The position numbers were made by a program, and so were the translations under genes. From NCBI RefSeq assembly GCF_948329825.1, contig NZ_CAOJCM010000005.1, positions 124,001 through 188,000 on the forward strand: 64,000 bases of DNA, written 5' to 3'. A model generated the notes under the pieces. The model searched no databases. It was not told the origin of the DNA and saw nothing but the letters and a program-made list of their open reading frames with translations. Source of the stretch: Paenibacillus sp. JJ-100. Its GTDB lineage: Bacteria; Bacillota; Bacilli; Paenibacillales; Paenibacillaceae. Below are positions 17,672-25,975 of the stretch, piece after piece (position 1 is the first letter of the stretch; each line of letters begins with the position of its first letter).

Positions 17672-18964
17672 CTACACGGTGAGTCCATTGCAGATCATAT
17701 CAATATCCTGTTGAAACGACTGGATCACAAACGCTTTGGACAGGCGCTGCTCTGTGTATAAACGTGTGACTTCCTGAAGTTTCGCTTCATATATGGCAAT
17801 GAAATGATCAATGGTTGGACAATCGACATTCACATATCTGGCGATGCCTTGAATGATTTTGATACGGTAATAATCTTCTTTCGGCATTCTGGGAACGTCG
17901 AGTTCTCCCTCACGGTTCATAAATATCCGGCGGAATGGTACGGCTGAGAAGTCAAAATAGGTTCCAGCAGCATCCGGCTGCGAGAACGGATCAATCAATA
18001 ACGAGGCGTACCGTATGTACAATAGAAACTCTTGATGGATGGGCTGGAATTGACAAAATTGATCGATATCCTGACGTGACAAACTCTCTAATCGAACCGG
18101 ATAATTGTCATCCGTCATGAACTGCAGCAGATTCACTCCCTGAATATGGAGTCGGTCTGTAATCTGTTCGATCTCCTGCCACTGTGACCGCATACTACGA
18201 ATCAGTGCTGGTGTAATGGGCCCTTCAGGATATAACTTGTAAACATATGTTTGAACCCCCTGTTCACCGAAGATCGCCTCTAACGAAAAATCATTCATAA
18301 ACAATGGTGGATGTACATACAGCGAAATATTTCTCGTTTCGGCTTCCAGCGGAGAAGACATGATTGCCAGTGAAATATGCAACCGCTCGAACAACTCACA
18401 CAAACGTTGCACATAGCCTGAAGAGGGAACCGTTGAGCCAATATAGACCTTCTTTTTAACCCCTGTTGTGATGACCTCATTGGACGGCTCTTCGTGCATC
18501 CAGCGAGTATCCCCCAGATAAGTGGAGAAGCTGATGATTTCAGGAGTTGCATCCCGCGCAAGCATATACTGCCTCACCAGAAGGCTGGAACCAAAGGTTG
18601 GAGAAACCAAAATGACGCATTTCAGTTGTTTGATGAACCGAACATGGATTTGCTGTAATACATCGATATACGCATCGGTAGTGACAGCTAAAATAATCGT
18701 ATCCCACTCCCCTTCAATCGTGCTGTAACCTTTAAACACTTGATCCACCTTACATTCCCCTGCCAAAGGATGATGCTTCTCATTTTGAATGGTTACCTGC
18801 ATCTGCTGCTGGCTCTCTTCGAGTGATGCATAGAATGATGCTGACCGCACCGATTCTCTGCCCGCCAAACCAATGTGACAGTCCAAATACATTTTAAGGA
18901 CGACCGCAAGCTGTATGGACGCAGGCCCTGTACCGCATAACAGAACTCGTTCAATGTCGCTCAT
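17672..18964 (-). CDS. cntM: opine metallophore dehydrogenase (CntM-like)
   Basis: Final biosynthetic enzyme: reductive condensation of the CntL product with a 2-oxo acid (pyruvate in staphylopine, 2-oxoglutarate in bacillopaline) using a nicotinamide cofactor. The 430-residue protein starts with a Rossmann segment RVLLCGTGPASIQLAVVLK and has AVTTDAYIDVLQQI and ILVSPTFGSSLLVRQ further on, as in this dehydrogenase family. The start has AAAGGAGG in place. Which oxo acid is used cannot be read from the sequence alone. Confidence 0.92.
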   Translation of the reverse strand: MSDIERVLLCGTGPASIQLAVVLKMYLDCHIGLAGRESVRSASFYASLEESQQQMQVTIQNEKHHPLAGECKVDQVFKGYSTIEGEWDTIILAVTTDAYIDVLQQIHVRFIKQLKCVILVSPTFGSSLLVRQYMLARDATPEIISFSTYLGDTRWMHEEPSNEVITTGVKKKVYIGSTVPSSGYVQRLCELFERLHISLAIMSSPLEAETRNISLYVHPPLFMNDFSLEAIFGEQGVQTYVYKLYPEGPITPALIRSMRSQWQEIEQITDRLHIQGVNLLQFMTDDNYPVRLESLSRQDIDQFCQFQPIHQEFLLYIRYASLLIDPFSQPDAAGTYFDFSAVPFRRIFMNREGELDVPRMPKEDYYRIKIIQGIARYVNVDCPTIDHFIAIYEAKLQEVTRLYTEQRLSKAFVIQSFQQDIDMICNGLTV

Positions 18965-19032
18965 ATAGACCTCCTTTGTGACTTGATGAATAACTCATCG
19001 ACCAGATTTTACTTCGCTTCACTTTAATTCAA

Positions 19033-19830
19033 TTACAGAACCTTCTGGTATAATGCAATATCAAACACATCATCCGGGCGCACGATATTGTCTGCCAACC
19101 TCCATTTGCGTCGATCTGTCTCTTTCATGGGATAGTTAAACAGTGATTTCAACTGATCGCCATACCGCATGGCTACAACCACTTGTTCATTGGTCAGTGC
19201 ATGTAATTGATCGAGCAAGTCATACTTGTTAGCCACCGTGGAGCTGAAAATAATATGTGTCGCCTCTCTGGTATACGCCAGATCCTCCAGCAGCAAATGC
19301 TCTAAACGAATGTTCAGACCTGCTCCAAGCTTCTCCACAACGTTTCGCCCAAGCCTAATGGCCTCTGCATCGATATCAATGCCAACCACCTCGGCTCCGG
19401 TTCGTTTGGCGATCAGTAGAGGGGTCATCGGAAATGAACCGGAACCCACCAGCAGCACTTTGGATTGAGATGTCACCTGAAAGCGACCAAACTCCTTATC
19501 GATGCACTCTTCGATATTTTTAAAATAATCTGCAATCTGCACTTCTCCATCCTGCAGCTTCAATGCCCGGTATTTCTCCATAATCGCAACACACTGAGCA
19601 GATTGGTGTCTCAACTGGTGAATCAGTGGTTCAAGTTCCTCCAGCTCTACCTGTTTCAACATATCCCAAGCGATCTTGTGATCAGGTGCAGTCACAAACC
19701 GCGAATATTCATTGATAACCGTTTCCAGTTCCTCGCTGTGCTTAAGCGTCTGATCATATCTGACTGCAAGCTTGCCAAATTGTTCGGCAAAGGCATGTAG
19801 TCTGGTCTCCAAATGGATCAACGTAATCAT
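19033..19830 (-). CDS. cntL: nicotianamine-synthase-like aminobutanoyltransferase (CntL-like)
   Basis: Transfers the aminobutanoate group of S-adenosylmethionine to histidine, the second step of staphylopine-type synthesis. The ~265-residue protein has a helical N-terminus and an SAM-binding fold with VLLVGSGSFPMTPLLIAKRTG and VVGIDIDAEAIRLGR. ATG at 19830 has AGGAGG seven bases upstream. It sits between cntK and cntM, the order seen in other opine zincophore loci. Confidence 0.92.
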   Translation of the reverse strand: MITLIHLETRLHAFAEQFGKLAVRYDQTLKHSEELETVINEYSRFVTAPDHKIAWDMLKQVELEELEPLIHQLRHQSAQCVAIMEKYRALKLQDGEVQIADYFKNIEECIDKEFGRFQVTSQSKVLLVGSGSFPMTPLLIAKRTGAEVVGIDIDAEAIRLGRNVVEKLGAGLNIRLEHLLLEDLAYTREATHIIFSSTVANKYDLLDQLHALTNEQVVVAMRYGDQLKSLFNYPMKETDRRKWRLADNIVRPDDVFDIALYQKVL

Positions 19831-19888
19831 TGTCTTTCCTCCTACACCTGTAATGGTCAAGCTATCATACATCCCATCTCAAGTCCTC

Positions 19889-20755
19889 TCAGACCTCTAC
19901 GATGCTTCTGCTCTGTTCCAACGAGGTATCAATGAAAGCCGTGCCACAAGCAACAATTTCGACAGTACCCTCAATCGTAATGTCATTCACACCTTCTTCA
20001 TTCCACTGAGCGGTCACCATAATGGTACCTCCAGGCTGCTTGATCCACTGGGTGACTTCGCTCTGTCCACGCCAGGCCAGATAAGCGCCTACCGAAGCCG
20101 TACCCGATCCACATCCTCTCTCCCAGATCAGACTGTCCAGCTTAGGGACGTAAATGAGTGGGGTCATCTCTTTCGTAGTGGGATCATACAACAAAATGCC
20201 GATCATTTTATTTCCCATGGTGATTCCTAACAGCCGTGCGAGATGCTGTGCTCTTTGTTTCATCACGTCATCCAAGTCCTGCACTTCAATGACGATGTGA
20301 ATGAACTCGGCATATCGTACAATGACCATCTCTAGCTCCATCGCTTCAAACGTAATCATACGTCGCTCAATCTGCTCAGGAACAGGCATGCTCACCCGAC
20401 AATCGTACCGATGCTCCTGCCTCTTCACATGGCAGACAATCAGGTCTGCTGAGCCCGAAACATCCAGTTTAATACTCATGGATGCCTGCTCCTCCAACCC
20501 TGTTTCCGATGCCATATGAGCTGCCAGTGCCATACAGGCATTACCGCAAAATTCTCCTCCAGCCATCTCCAGACGGGCAGCAGCTTCCTGCCTTCGTGAC
20601 TGCTCAATAAATCCGACTTGTTCAGCATAAACATGACCATAGGACATCAGACTGGAAGCAATATCACCGTAATGTTCAGCTGCATGATTCGTCCTCACCA
20701 GAATGGTCATGTTCTGCGTTGGATTACATTTGATAAAATCAATTTCTTGTTTCAT
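19889..20755 (-). CDS. cntK: histidine racemase, DapF fold (CntK-like)
   Basis: First biosynthetic enzyme, converting L- to D-histidine. The fold is that of diaminopimelate epimerase; both catalytic cysteines are visible, C70 in GGEFCGNACMALAAH and C215 in WERGCGSGTASVGAYL. These correspond to C72 and C216 recalled for the Staphylococcus enzyme. Its presence indicates a D-His product (staphylopine or bacillopaline type) rather than the L-His yersinopine and pseudopaline types. It is the first gene behind the Zur-type promoter. Confidence 0.93.
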   Translation of the reverse strand: MKQEIDFIKCNPTQNMTILVRTNHAAEHYGDIASSLMSYGHVYAEQVGFIEQSRRQEAAARLEMAGGEFCGNACMALAAHMASETGLEEQASMSIKLDVSGSADLIVCHVKRQEHRYDCRVSMPVPEQIERRMITFEAMELEMVIVRYAEFIHIVIEVQDLDDVMKQRAQHLARLLGITMGNKMIGILLYDPTTKEMTPLIYVPKLDSLIWERGCGSGTASVGAYLAWRGQSEVTQWIKQPGGTIMVTAQWNEEGVNDITIEGTVEIVACGTAFIDTSLEQSRSIVEV

Positions 20756-20820
20756 CGCGGTGGCTGCTCCTGTTCTTTGAATTCGAAATGAAGTGCTCCG
20801 TTTGCTTATGCTTTAATTAA

Positions 20821-20879
20821 TAGTAATAATTACGATTAATGGACGAGAAAAATATAGCACACTCATTGGGGGGCGTCAA
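20821..20879 (-). promoter_or_regulatory. sigma-A promoter with Zur-type operator for the zincophore operon
   Basis: On the minus strand, TTGACG (20874-20879) and TATATT (20851-20856) are separated by exactly 17 bases. Just downstream, spanning the expected start of transcription, lies TAGTAATAATTACGA (20821-20835, plus strand), one mismatch from the B. subtilis Zur consensus TCGTAATNATTACGA. Repression by zinc-loaded Zur is strongly implied. Confidence 0.85.
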
Positions 20880-20931
20880 CATTTTTTTCCATATACCTGT
20901 TCAAAAAGCACTATTCATCAATACACAAAAT

Positions 20932-20956
20932 AGAGCTGACAACCAGCGTCAGCTCT
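20932..20956 (-). terminator. terminator after M20 hydrolase gene
   Basis: AGAGCTGAC and GTCAGCTCT form a nine-base stem with a seven-base loop. On the minus strand it is followed by ATTTTGTG. It lies in the otherwise AT-rich, apparently gene-free stretch 20880-21122 and would end the 22403-21123 transcript before the cnt promoter. Confidence 0.6.
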
Positions 20957-21122
20957 GAAGCAAATAAATAGATAATATAAAAGCATATACCAATGCAAAT
21001 ATTAATATAAACAGAAATAGAAATACCGTTACAAATGCATATACGATTACATTTCAGTATATTACATCTATTTTCCTAAACTGGATATTACGCATAAACT
21101 TCTTTTCGACATCAGTGCCACT

Positions 21123-22403
21123 TTAAGCTTGTAGACGTTTCAAAGCCTGCTCAGCCAGTCCTGCCAGCAGATGTGCACCTATTGGTAGCGCCTGCTCATC
21201 TACATCAAAGCCCGGATGGTGCCACTCATGCGGCCCCGATGTTCCGAGAAAGAGGAACAGACCCGGCACTTCTTTTTGATAAAAGGAAAAATCCTCTCCT
21301 GCCGGCGAAGGCAGCGGTCTGACATGGTTCAATCCGAGCTCACGAACGACTTGTTCTGCATCCAATGTCAGCGATTCATCATTGACCACAGCAGGTGGCC
21401 CCTGAATCCAGCGCACTGTCGCAGTTGTGCCATAGGCTGCAGCCACACCAGCTACGACCTGGTTGAAACGTTCCCGAATCCGGGAGCGCACCTTCTCATC
21501 AAACGTACGTACTGTGCCGTCAAGTATCGCTTCCTCCGGAATAACGTTCCAAGCTGTACCGCTGTTTATTTTCGTAACGCTGAGTACAGCACTCTCCTGA
21601 GCACCTACATTCCGGCTCACAATCGACTGCAGTGCGGTGACGATATGGGCAGCAACCACAATCGGATCGATGCCTGCCTCAGGCACAGCCGCATGGGTTC
21701 CCACACCTTGCACATGAACGACAAAACCATCCGCTGATGCCATCAATGCACCTTCGCGAATACCCACTGTGCCTACTCGCAGATCCGGTTTATTGTGTAA
21801 ACCAAATATAGCCTGAACATCGGCGAGTGCGCCGCTCTGAATGACTTGCCGTGCACCTGTTGCCTTCTCCTCTGAAGGTTGAAAAATCAATCTCACCCTC
21901 CCGGGCAAACTGGATTCACGCTGTTTCAATAACCGTGCGGCTCCAATCAAAATAGCTGTGTGCGCATCATGCCCACATGCATGCATTCGACCTGCGATCC
22001 GTGAAGCAAACTCCAGCTTGGTTTCCTCCTGAATTGGCAGGGCGTCTATGTCCGCTCGCAGCGCAACGACAGGGCCGTTTCCCTGCCCAATCTCAGCAAC
22101 AAGTCCTGTCCGCAGTTTATACTCATCGGCAAGATAAATGCCTTCCTCTTCCAGCCAACTGCGAATAGCTGCTGTCGTTTCCTTTTCCTCACCAGAAAGT
22201 TCCGGGTTGCGATGTAGATGCCGCCGAATTGCGATCAGATATGCTGCAAGCTCCTTCTCTTGCTCCGTATTCCATCCCCATGGCAGCACATGTTGCTGAT
22301 CCAACGTTCTCTCATCCTGCCCTTGCTCTCTCTGCTCGACTTTATGTTGCTCATCCTCCCACTGCTTTAACTGCCCTCTCGGCTGCTCCAGATTACTTTT
22401 CAT
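21123..22403 (-). CDS. M20-family amidohydrolase (deacylase)
   Basis: Zinc-dependent hydrolase that removes an acyl group from an amino acid, cytoplasmic. Metal-site motifs are ALRADIDALPIQEE, GRMHACGHDAHTAILIGAA, FQPSEE and SPAGEDFSFY; the dimerisation domain lies between. The ~426 residues start with a Gln/Glu-rich, poorly conserved segment of about 45 residues not typical of the family. ATG at 22403 follows AAGGGGG by nine bases and is preferred over an in-frame ATG at 22466. In B. subtilis, related hydrolases release cysteine from N-acetylated S-substituted cysteines, and the neighbouring genes fit such a pathway. Substrate not proven. Confidence 0.85.
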   Translation of the reverse strand: MKSNLEQPRGQLKQWEDEQHKVEQREQGQDERTLDQQHVLPWGWNTEQEKELAAYLIAIRRHLHRNPELSGEEKETTAAIRSWLEEEGIYLADEYKLRTGLVAEIGQGNGPVVALRADIDALPIQEETKLEFASRIAGRMHACGHDAHTAILIGAARLLKQRESSLPGRVRLIFQPSEEKATGARQVIQSGALADVQAIFGLHNKPDLRVGTVGIREGALMASADGFVVHVQGVGTHAAVPEAGIDPIVVAAHIVTALQSIVSRNVGAQESAVLSVTKINSGTAWNVIPEEAILDGTVRTFDEKVRSRIRERFNQVVAGVAAAYGTTATVRWIQGPPAVVNDESLTLDAEQVVRELGLNHVRPLPSPAGEDFSFYQKEVPGLFLFLGTSGPHEWHHPGFDVDEQALPIGAHLLAGLAEQALKRLQA

Positions 22404-22472
22404 CCCTGTATCCCCCTTTCCAGCTGAATCTATCCAATTGTTGCTTCTGTTTTCGAGGACTTTCATTCCAAT

Positions 22473-23345
22473 CTATAGTTGCCTCAACAGTTCCCCAAAA
22501 GGCTCTGCAAATGGCGAATATTCTTCTTTTAAGGTCACAACACTGATCTGTAGCGATACACCTGCCACCTCATGGACTTGAATGGGGAACAACTCCTGAC
22601 GATCTACCTCCTTCTTTACCGTTAACCCTGGGAGAAAAGCGATCCCCGCACTTTGCATAACCAGTTTCTTTGCTGTTTCCGAATTATCGACATGATATGT
22701 AATATCCGGCGGATGCTCCAGTGAGTCGAAAGCCCGGTGAATTCGAAGCCAGTCCAGTGAGCCACATTCGAAAAAGACCAGCTGTTCATTCCGAATCGCC
22801 TCCATCCTGATATGTCCCCTCTTAATGAAGGGATGCCCTTTGTATACATACAGCTGTATCGAATCTTCGTAAAAAGCAACGGTACGAATCGCAGGGTGCA
22901 TCACCTTGCGTACAAACGCCAGATCGATCTCCTGACTGAGCAGTTTGGCAATCAGTTGATCCGTTGTTGCCGTTGTCAGTTTGATATTCACTTCAGGGTA
23001 TGCTTCCTTGATTCGGGGCAAAAAATCGGGAATGACATAATTAGATACGGATACGGTACTGCCTAGGCGAAGTGTCTCTGGTGTCGTCTTGCGTTGCTGA
23101 ATGTTCTGTCTGCCCTTCTGAATGACTTGCAACACCTGTTGCGCATACGGCAAAAATTTGCGGCCTTCATCCGTCAGCACAATTTGCTTGCCCAGTCGGT
23201 CAAACAGCTTGCATCCCAGCTCCCTTTCCAGTGATTGAATACGTGCCGTAACCGAGGGCTGGGACAAGAAGAGTACTTCAGCCGCCTTATTGAAGCTTCC
23301 GTAATGATTGATATGTACAAACGCTTCAATGTTTTCTATATTCAT
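22473..23345 (-). CDS. LysR-type transcriptional regulator of organosulfur locus
   Basis: Typical LysR protein of 290 residues: N-terminal winged HTH (GSFNKAAEVLFLSQPSVTARIQ) and a C-terminal inducer domain (LRLGSTVSVSNYVIPDFLPR). It sits between the FMN reductase and M20 genes on the same strand, so it is probably part of the operon and autoregulatory. By analogy with B. subtilis YtlI, it may activate the surrounding genes when sulfur is limiting; that is inference. GGAGG lies five bases before ATG 23345. Confidence 0.85.
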   Translation of the reverse strand: MNIENIEAFVHINHYGSFNKAAEVLFLSQPSVTARIQSLERELGCKLFDRLGKQIVLTDEGRKFLPYAQQVLQVIQKGRQNIQQRKTTPETLRLGSTVSVSNYVIPDFLPRIKEAYPEVNIKLTTATTDQLIAKLLSQEIDLAFVRKVMHPAIRTVAFYEDSIQLYVYKGHPFIKRGHIRMEAIRNEQLVFFECGSLDWLRIHRAFDSLEHPPDITYHVDNSETAKKLVMQSAGIAFLPGLTVKKEVDRQELFPIQVHEVAGVSLQISVVTLKEEYSPFAEPFGELLRQL

Positions 23346-23391
23346 GGGCGCCTCCGTAAATACTTAATTTCCCCTATAAAAATACTTGGTT

Positions 23392-23940
23392 TTAGGTTAT
23401 CGTAATCTCATTTTTTTCCAGTGTCAATCGTAATTCTTCCAAGGATCGATCTAAACGGGCTGTAATGTCTGCCGCGAGTGTAAATGTTCCGTCCTCATTG
23501 CGTTCAATCGCCTGATCCACTGCGTATACGCCGCCAAGAATATGGCGTCCGCCGAGTGCGGCAAGCACAGGCTTCAATGCATAATCAATAGCTAGCAAAT
23601 GTGCAATCGAACCGCCAATGACAAGGGGGAGGGTCACCTTATCTCGTAATCCTTCTTGTGGAATCAAGTCGAGAAAAAGCTTGAGCACACCGGAATAGGC
23701 TGCCTTATATACAGGAGTAGCCACAATAACGGCATCCGCTGCTTCGACAATGGCAAGTGCATCCAGAATGGCCGGGCTGTCGAACTTTGCCTGCACCAGA
23801 TCTTCAGCCGGCAAATCGGTCACCGAAATCACTTCAACGGAAATACCAGCTTTGCTTAACGTTTGGCTGCTATAATCCGTAAGCCCCGTCAAACGTGATC
23901 TCTTGGACGGGGTTCCAGCAATAATGACAACATGTTGCAT
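23392..23940 (-). CDS. NAD(P)H-dependent FMN reductase (SsuE-like)
   Basis: Flavodoxin-fold reductase that supplies reduced FMN to a two-component monooxygenase. The 182 residues contain VVIIAGTPSKRSRLTGLTDY, then ADAVIVATPVYKAAYSGVLK with the FMN-binding loop, and LDLIPQEGLRDK. The likely partner is the flavin monooxygenase at 27875-29218. AAGGAGG lies correctly before ATG 23940, and the gene follows the permease by 24 bases. Confidence 0.9.
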   Translation of the reverse strand: MQHVVIIAGTPSKRSRLTGLTDYSSQTLSKAGISVEVISVTDLPAEDLVQAKFDSPAILDALAIVEAADAVIVATPVYKAAYSGVLKLFLDLIPQEGLRDKVTLPLVIGGSIAHLLAIDYALKPVLAALGGRHILGGVYAVDQAIERNEDGTFTLAADITARLDRSLEELRLTLEKNEITIT

Positions 23941-23964
23941 GTTATTTTCCTCCTTCGAATGCGG

Positions 23965-24897
23965 TCAAGCCGCTCCTTTAACTTTTGGATCAAGTCGATC
24001 GCGAATATCGTCCCCAATCAGATTTACAGCCAGGACAAACAACGTAATGGCCAGCCCGGGGAATGTGCAAATCCACCAAGCTACTGTTAGGTAACCTCTC
24101 CCTTGAGACAGTAGAGCACCCCAATCCGGAATTTCTTTCAACACCCCGAGTCCGAGAAAACTGAGTCCCGACCCTGTCAGGATGGAGGTACCTACACCCA
24201 GCGTTGCCATCACGAGCAGCGGAGACAAGGAGTGTGGCAGGACATGTTTCCAGAAAATGCGAGCATTGGAACCGCCCAGTGAACGTGTTGCTGTAATGAA
24301 GGGTTGATTTTTGACAGACATCACCTGGCCACGCATCACCCTTGCATAGCCTGGTATCGAGGCTACTGCAACAGCCAGTGCAATATTCAGCAGTCCTGGC
24401 CCAAGCGCCGCGGCAACAGATAAGGCGAGTAACACACCTGGTACAGCCATAAGAATATCCACAGCCCGCATCGTTACCGTGTCAACCCTTCCTCCTGCAT
24501 ATCCCGCTAGGATGCCTAGAGCACTTCCGACGAGACCACCAACAAGCACGGAAGCAAAACCGATCAGCAAGGAATCCCGGCTGCCATGCACAATCACACT
24601 AAAGATGTCTCGGCCGAAATAATCTGTACCAAACAGGTGCGCAGCAGAAGGAGACTGAAGGATGGCTTCCGTCATCATCTGTGTTGGATCATAAGGAGCG
24701 ATCCAGCCGGGCACGATGGCACAGGCCACAATAAAAAGGACAATGAGCAGGGCGGTATACAAAAACAATCGCGATACTGCAGATGAAACACGATGCCGCC
24801 AAGGAAGGCGATTCCATCTCCACAGACGAGCTTTCCCTACATTTCCTACAACTCCTGCCCATGTCTTTTTGTCACCAACCAAAGGTTTCATACTCAT
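23965..24897 (-). CDS. oligopeptide/nickel-type ABC permease (DppC-like)
   Basis: Second permease of an importer for a small organic nutrient. Five to six hydrophobic segments and the coupling loop TATRSLGGSNARIFWKHVLPH are present. ATG at 24897 follows GGAGG by 11 bases; the frame stays open to 25002, overlapping the DppB-like gene. No ATPase gene is found in the locus. Substrate unknown, perhaps a sulfur compound given the context. Confidence 0.87.
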   Translation of the reverse strand: MSMKPLVGDKKTWAGVVGNVGKARLWRWNRLPWRHRVSSAVSRLFLYTALLIVLFIVACAIVPGWIAPYDPTQMMTEAILQSPSAAHLFGTDYFGRDIFSVIVHGSRDSLLIGFASVLVGGLVGSALGILAGYAGGRVDTVTMRAVDILMAVPGVLLALSVAAALGPGLLNIALAVAVASIPGYARVMRGQVMSVKNQPFITATRSLGGSNARIFWKHVLPHSLSPLLVMATLGVGTSILTGSGLSFLGLGVLKEIPDWGALLSQGRGYLTVAWWICTFPGLAITLFVLAVNLIGDDIRDRLDPKVKGAA

Positions 24898-24967
24898 AAA
24901 AATGAATGCCTCCTCCCCCTGCCTCTTCCCATTCTTCATGCTCCTGATGCGATGTTCCTGACCTGTA

Positions 24968-25900
24968 TCATGTACGGGCAGCCCGCCGAACCCGAGGATC
25001 AATGTATGAATATGAGATGTCTATCAGCAAATTCAACACGACATAGATGAGGGATGTAAAAAACACTACCCCCTGCACCACTGGCAAATCCTTCGCCATC
25101 AGCGCATCGGCAATAATGCGTCCGATTCCTTGTCTGGAGAATACGGTCTCTACAACAACGGTACCTGCCAGCAAATCCCCGATCAACATACCGATGACCG
25201 TTACCGCAGGGATCAATGCATTACGCAGTGCATGACCGTACATGATGGCACGTTTAGACAATCCTTTGGCTCGCAAAGCAACGATAAATGGTTCGTTGAT
25301 CACTTCAAGCATGCTGTTGCGAACCATGCGCACAATGAATCCTGCACCGACAAGTCCAAGTGTGGCTGCCGGAAGCACCAATGAACTGAAGCCGTCCGAA
25401 CCCATCGCCGGAAACCAGCCGAGCTGAACAGAAAATAACAGAATGAGTAAAATGCCGGTCCAGAAGGTGGGCATCGATATGCCGAACAATCCAACGACTC
25501 GAGACACCAAATCAATTACACCATTCCGGTGAATGGCCGACAGAACGCCAAGTGTAATTCCGATCGTGATGGCGATCAGCGAGCTGAGTGCCGTTAATGC
25601 CAGTGTTGCCGGGAAGTGCTCCAGAATTTTAGGTAATACCGGATCGGAATTGACCATGGATTGACCAAAATCCCCGCGCAGCATATTGCCAAAGTAGTTC
25701 GCAAACTGGATATAAAAGGGTTGATCCAGCCCAAGCTGTGTCCGGAGATTGGCAATCATCTCCGGGGTAGCCGAGGACGGGTCCAGCATAAGCAGCACCG
25801 GATCACCCGGCAGAAGATACATGATGCAGTACACCAGCATCGAAGCTCCAAATATAACGAAAAGCGACGTTGCAAGCCGTGAAAAGATCAGTTGAATCAT
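24968..25900 (-). CDS. oligopeptide/nickel-type ABC permease (DppB-like)
   Basis: First permease of the same importer, 310 residues, with DppB hallmarks: an N-terminal span FVIFGASMLVYCIMYLLPGDP and the loop ALRAKGLSKRAIMYGHALRN. AAGGAGCC lies before ATG 25900, 75 bases after the receptor gene. It pairs with the DppC-like permease that follows. Confidence 0.9.
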   Translation of the reverse strand: MIQLIFSRLATSLFVIFGASMLVYCIMYLLPGDPVLLMLDPSSATPEMIANLRTQLGLDQPFYIQFANYFGNMLRGDFGQSMVNSDPVLPKILEHFPATLALTALSSLIAITIGITLGVLSAIHRNGVIDLVSRVVGLFGISMPTFWTGILLILLFSVQLGWFPAMGSDGFSSLVLPAATLGLVGAGFIVRMVRNSMLEVINEPFIVALRAKGLSKRAIMYGHALRNALIPAVTVIGMLIGDLLAGTVVVETVFSRQGIGRIIADALMAKDLPVVQGVVFFTSLIYVVLNLLIDISYSYIDPRVRRAART

Positions 25901-25975
25901 ACCGGGATGGCTCCTTTCTGAATCCGGAATAGGCTGTGCGCCGTGTTGGAGTGATGTCTGGATACAGCACTTGAA

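Noticed and set aside
20949..21055. Hydrophobic ~33-residue frame on the minus strand (VIVYAFVTVFLFLF...)
   Set aside because: The composition looks membrane-like, but it is preceded by a TGA and has no ATG, GTG or TTG with a ribosome site, and it runs into the terminator stem.
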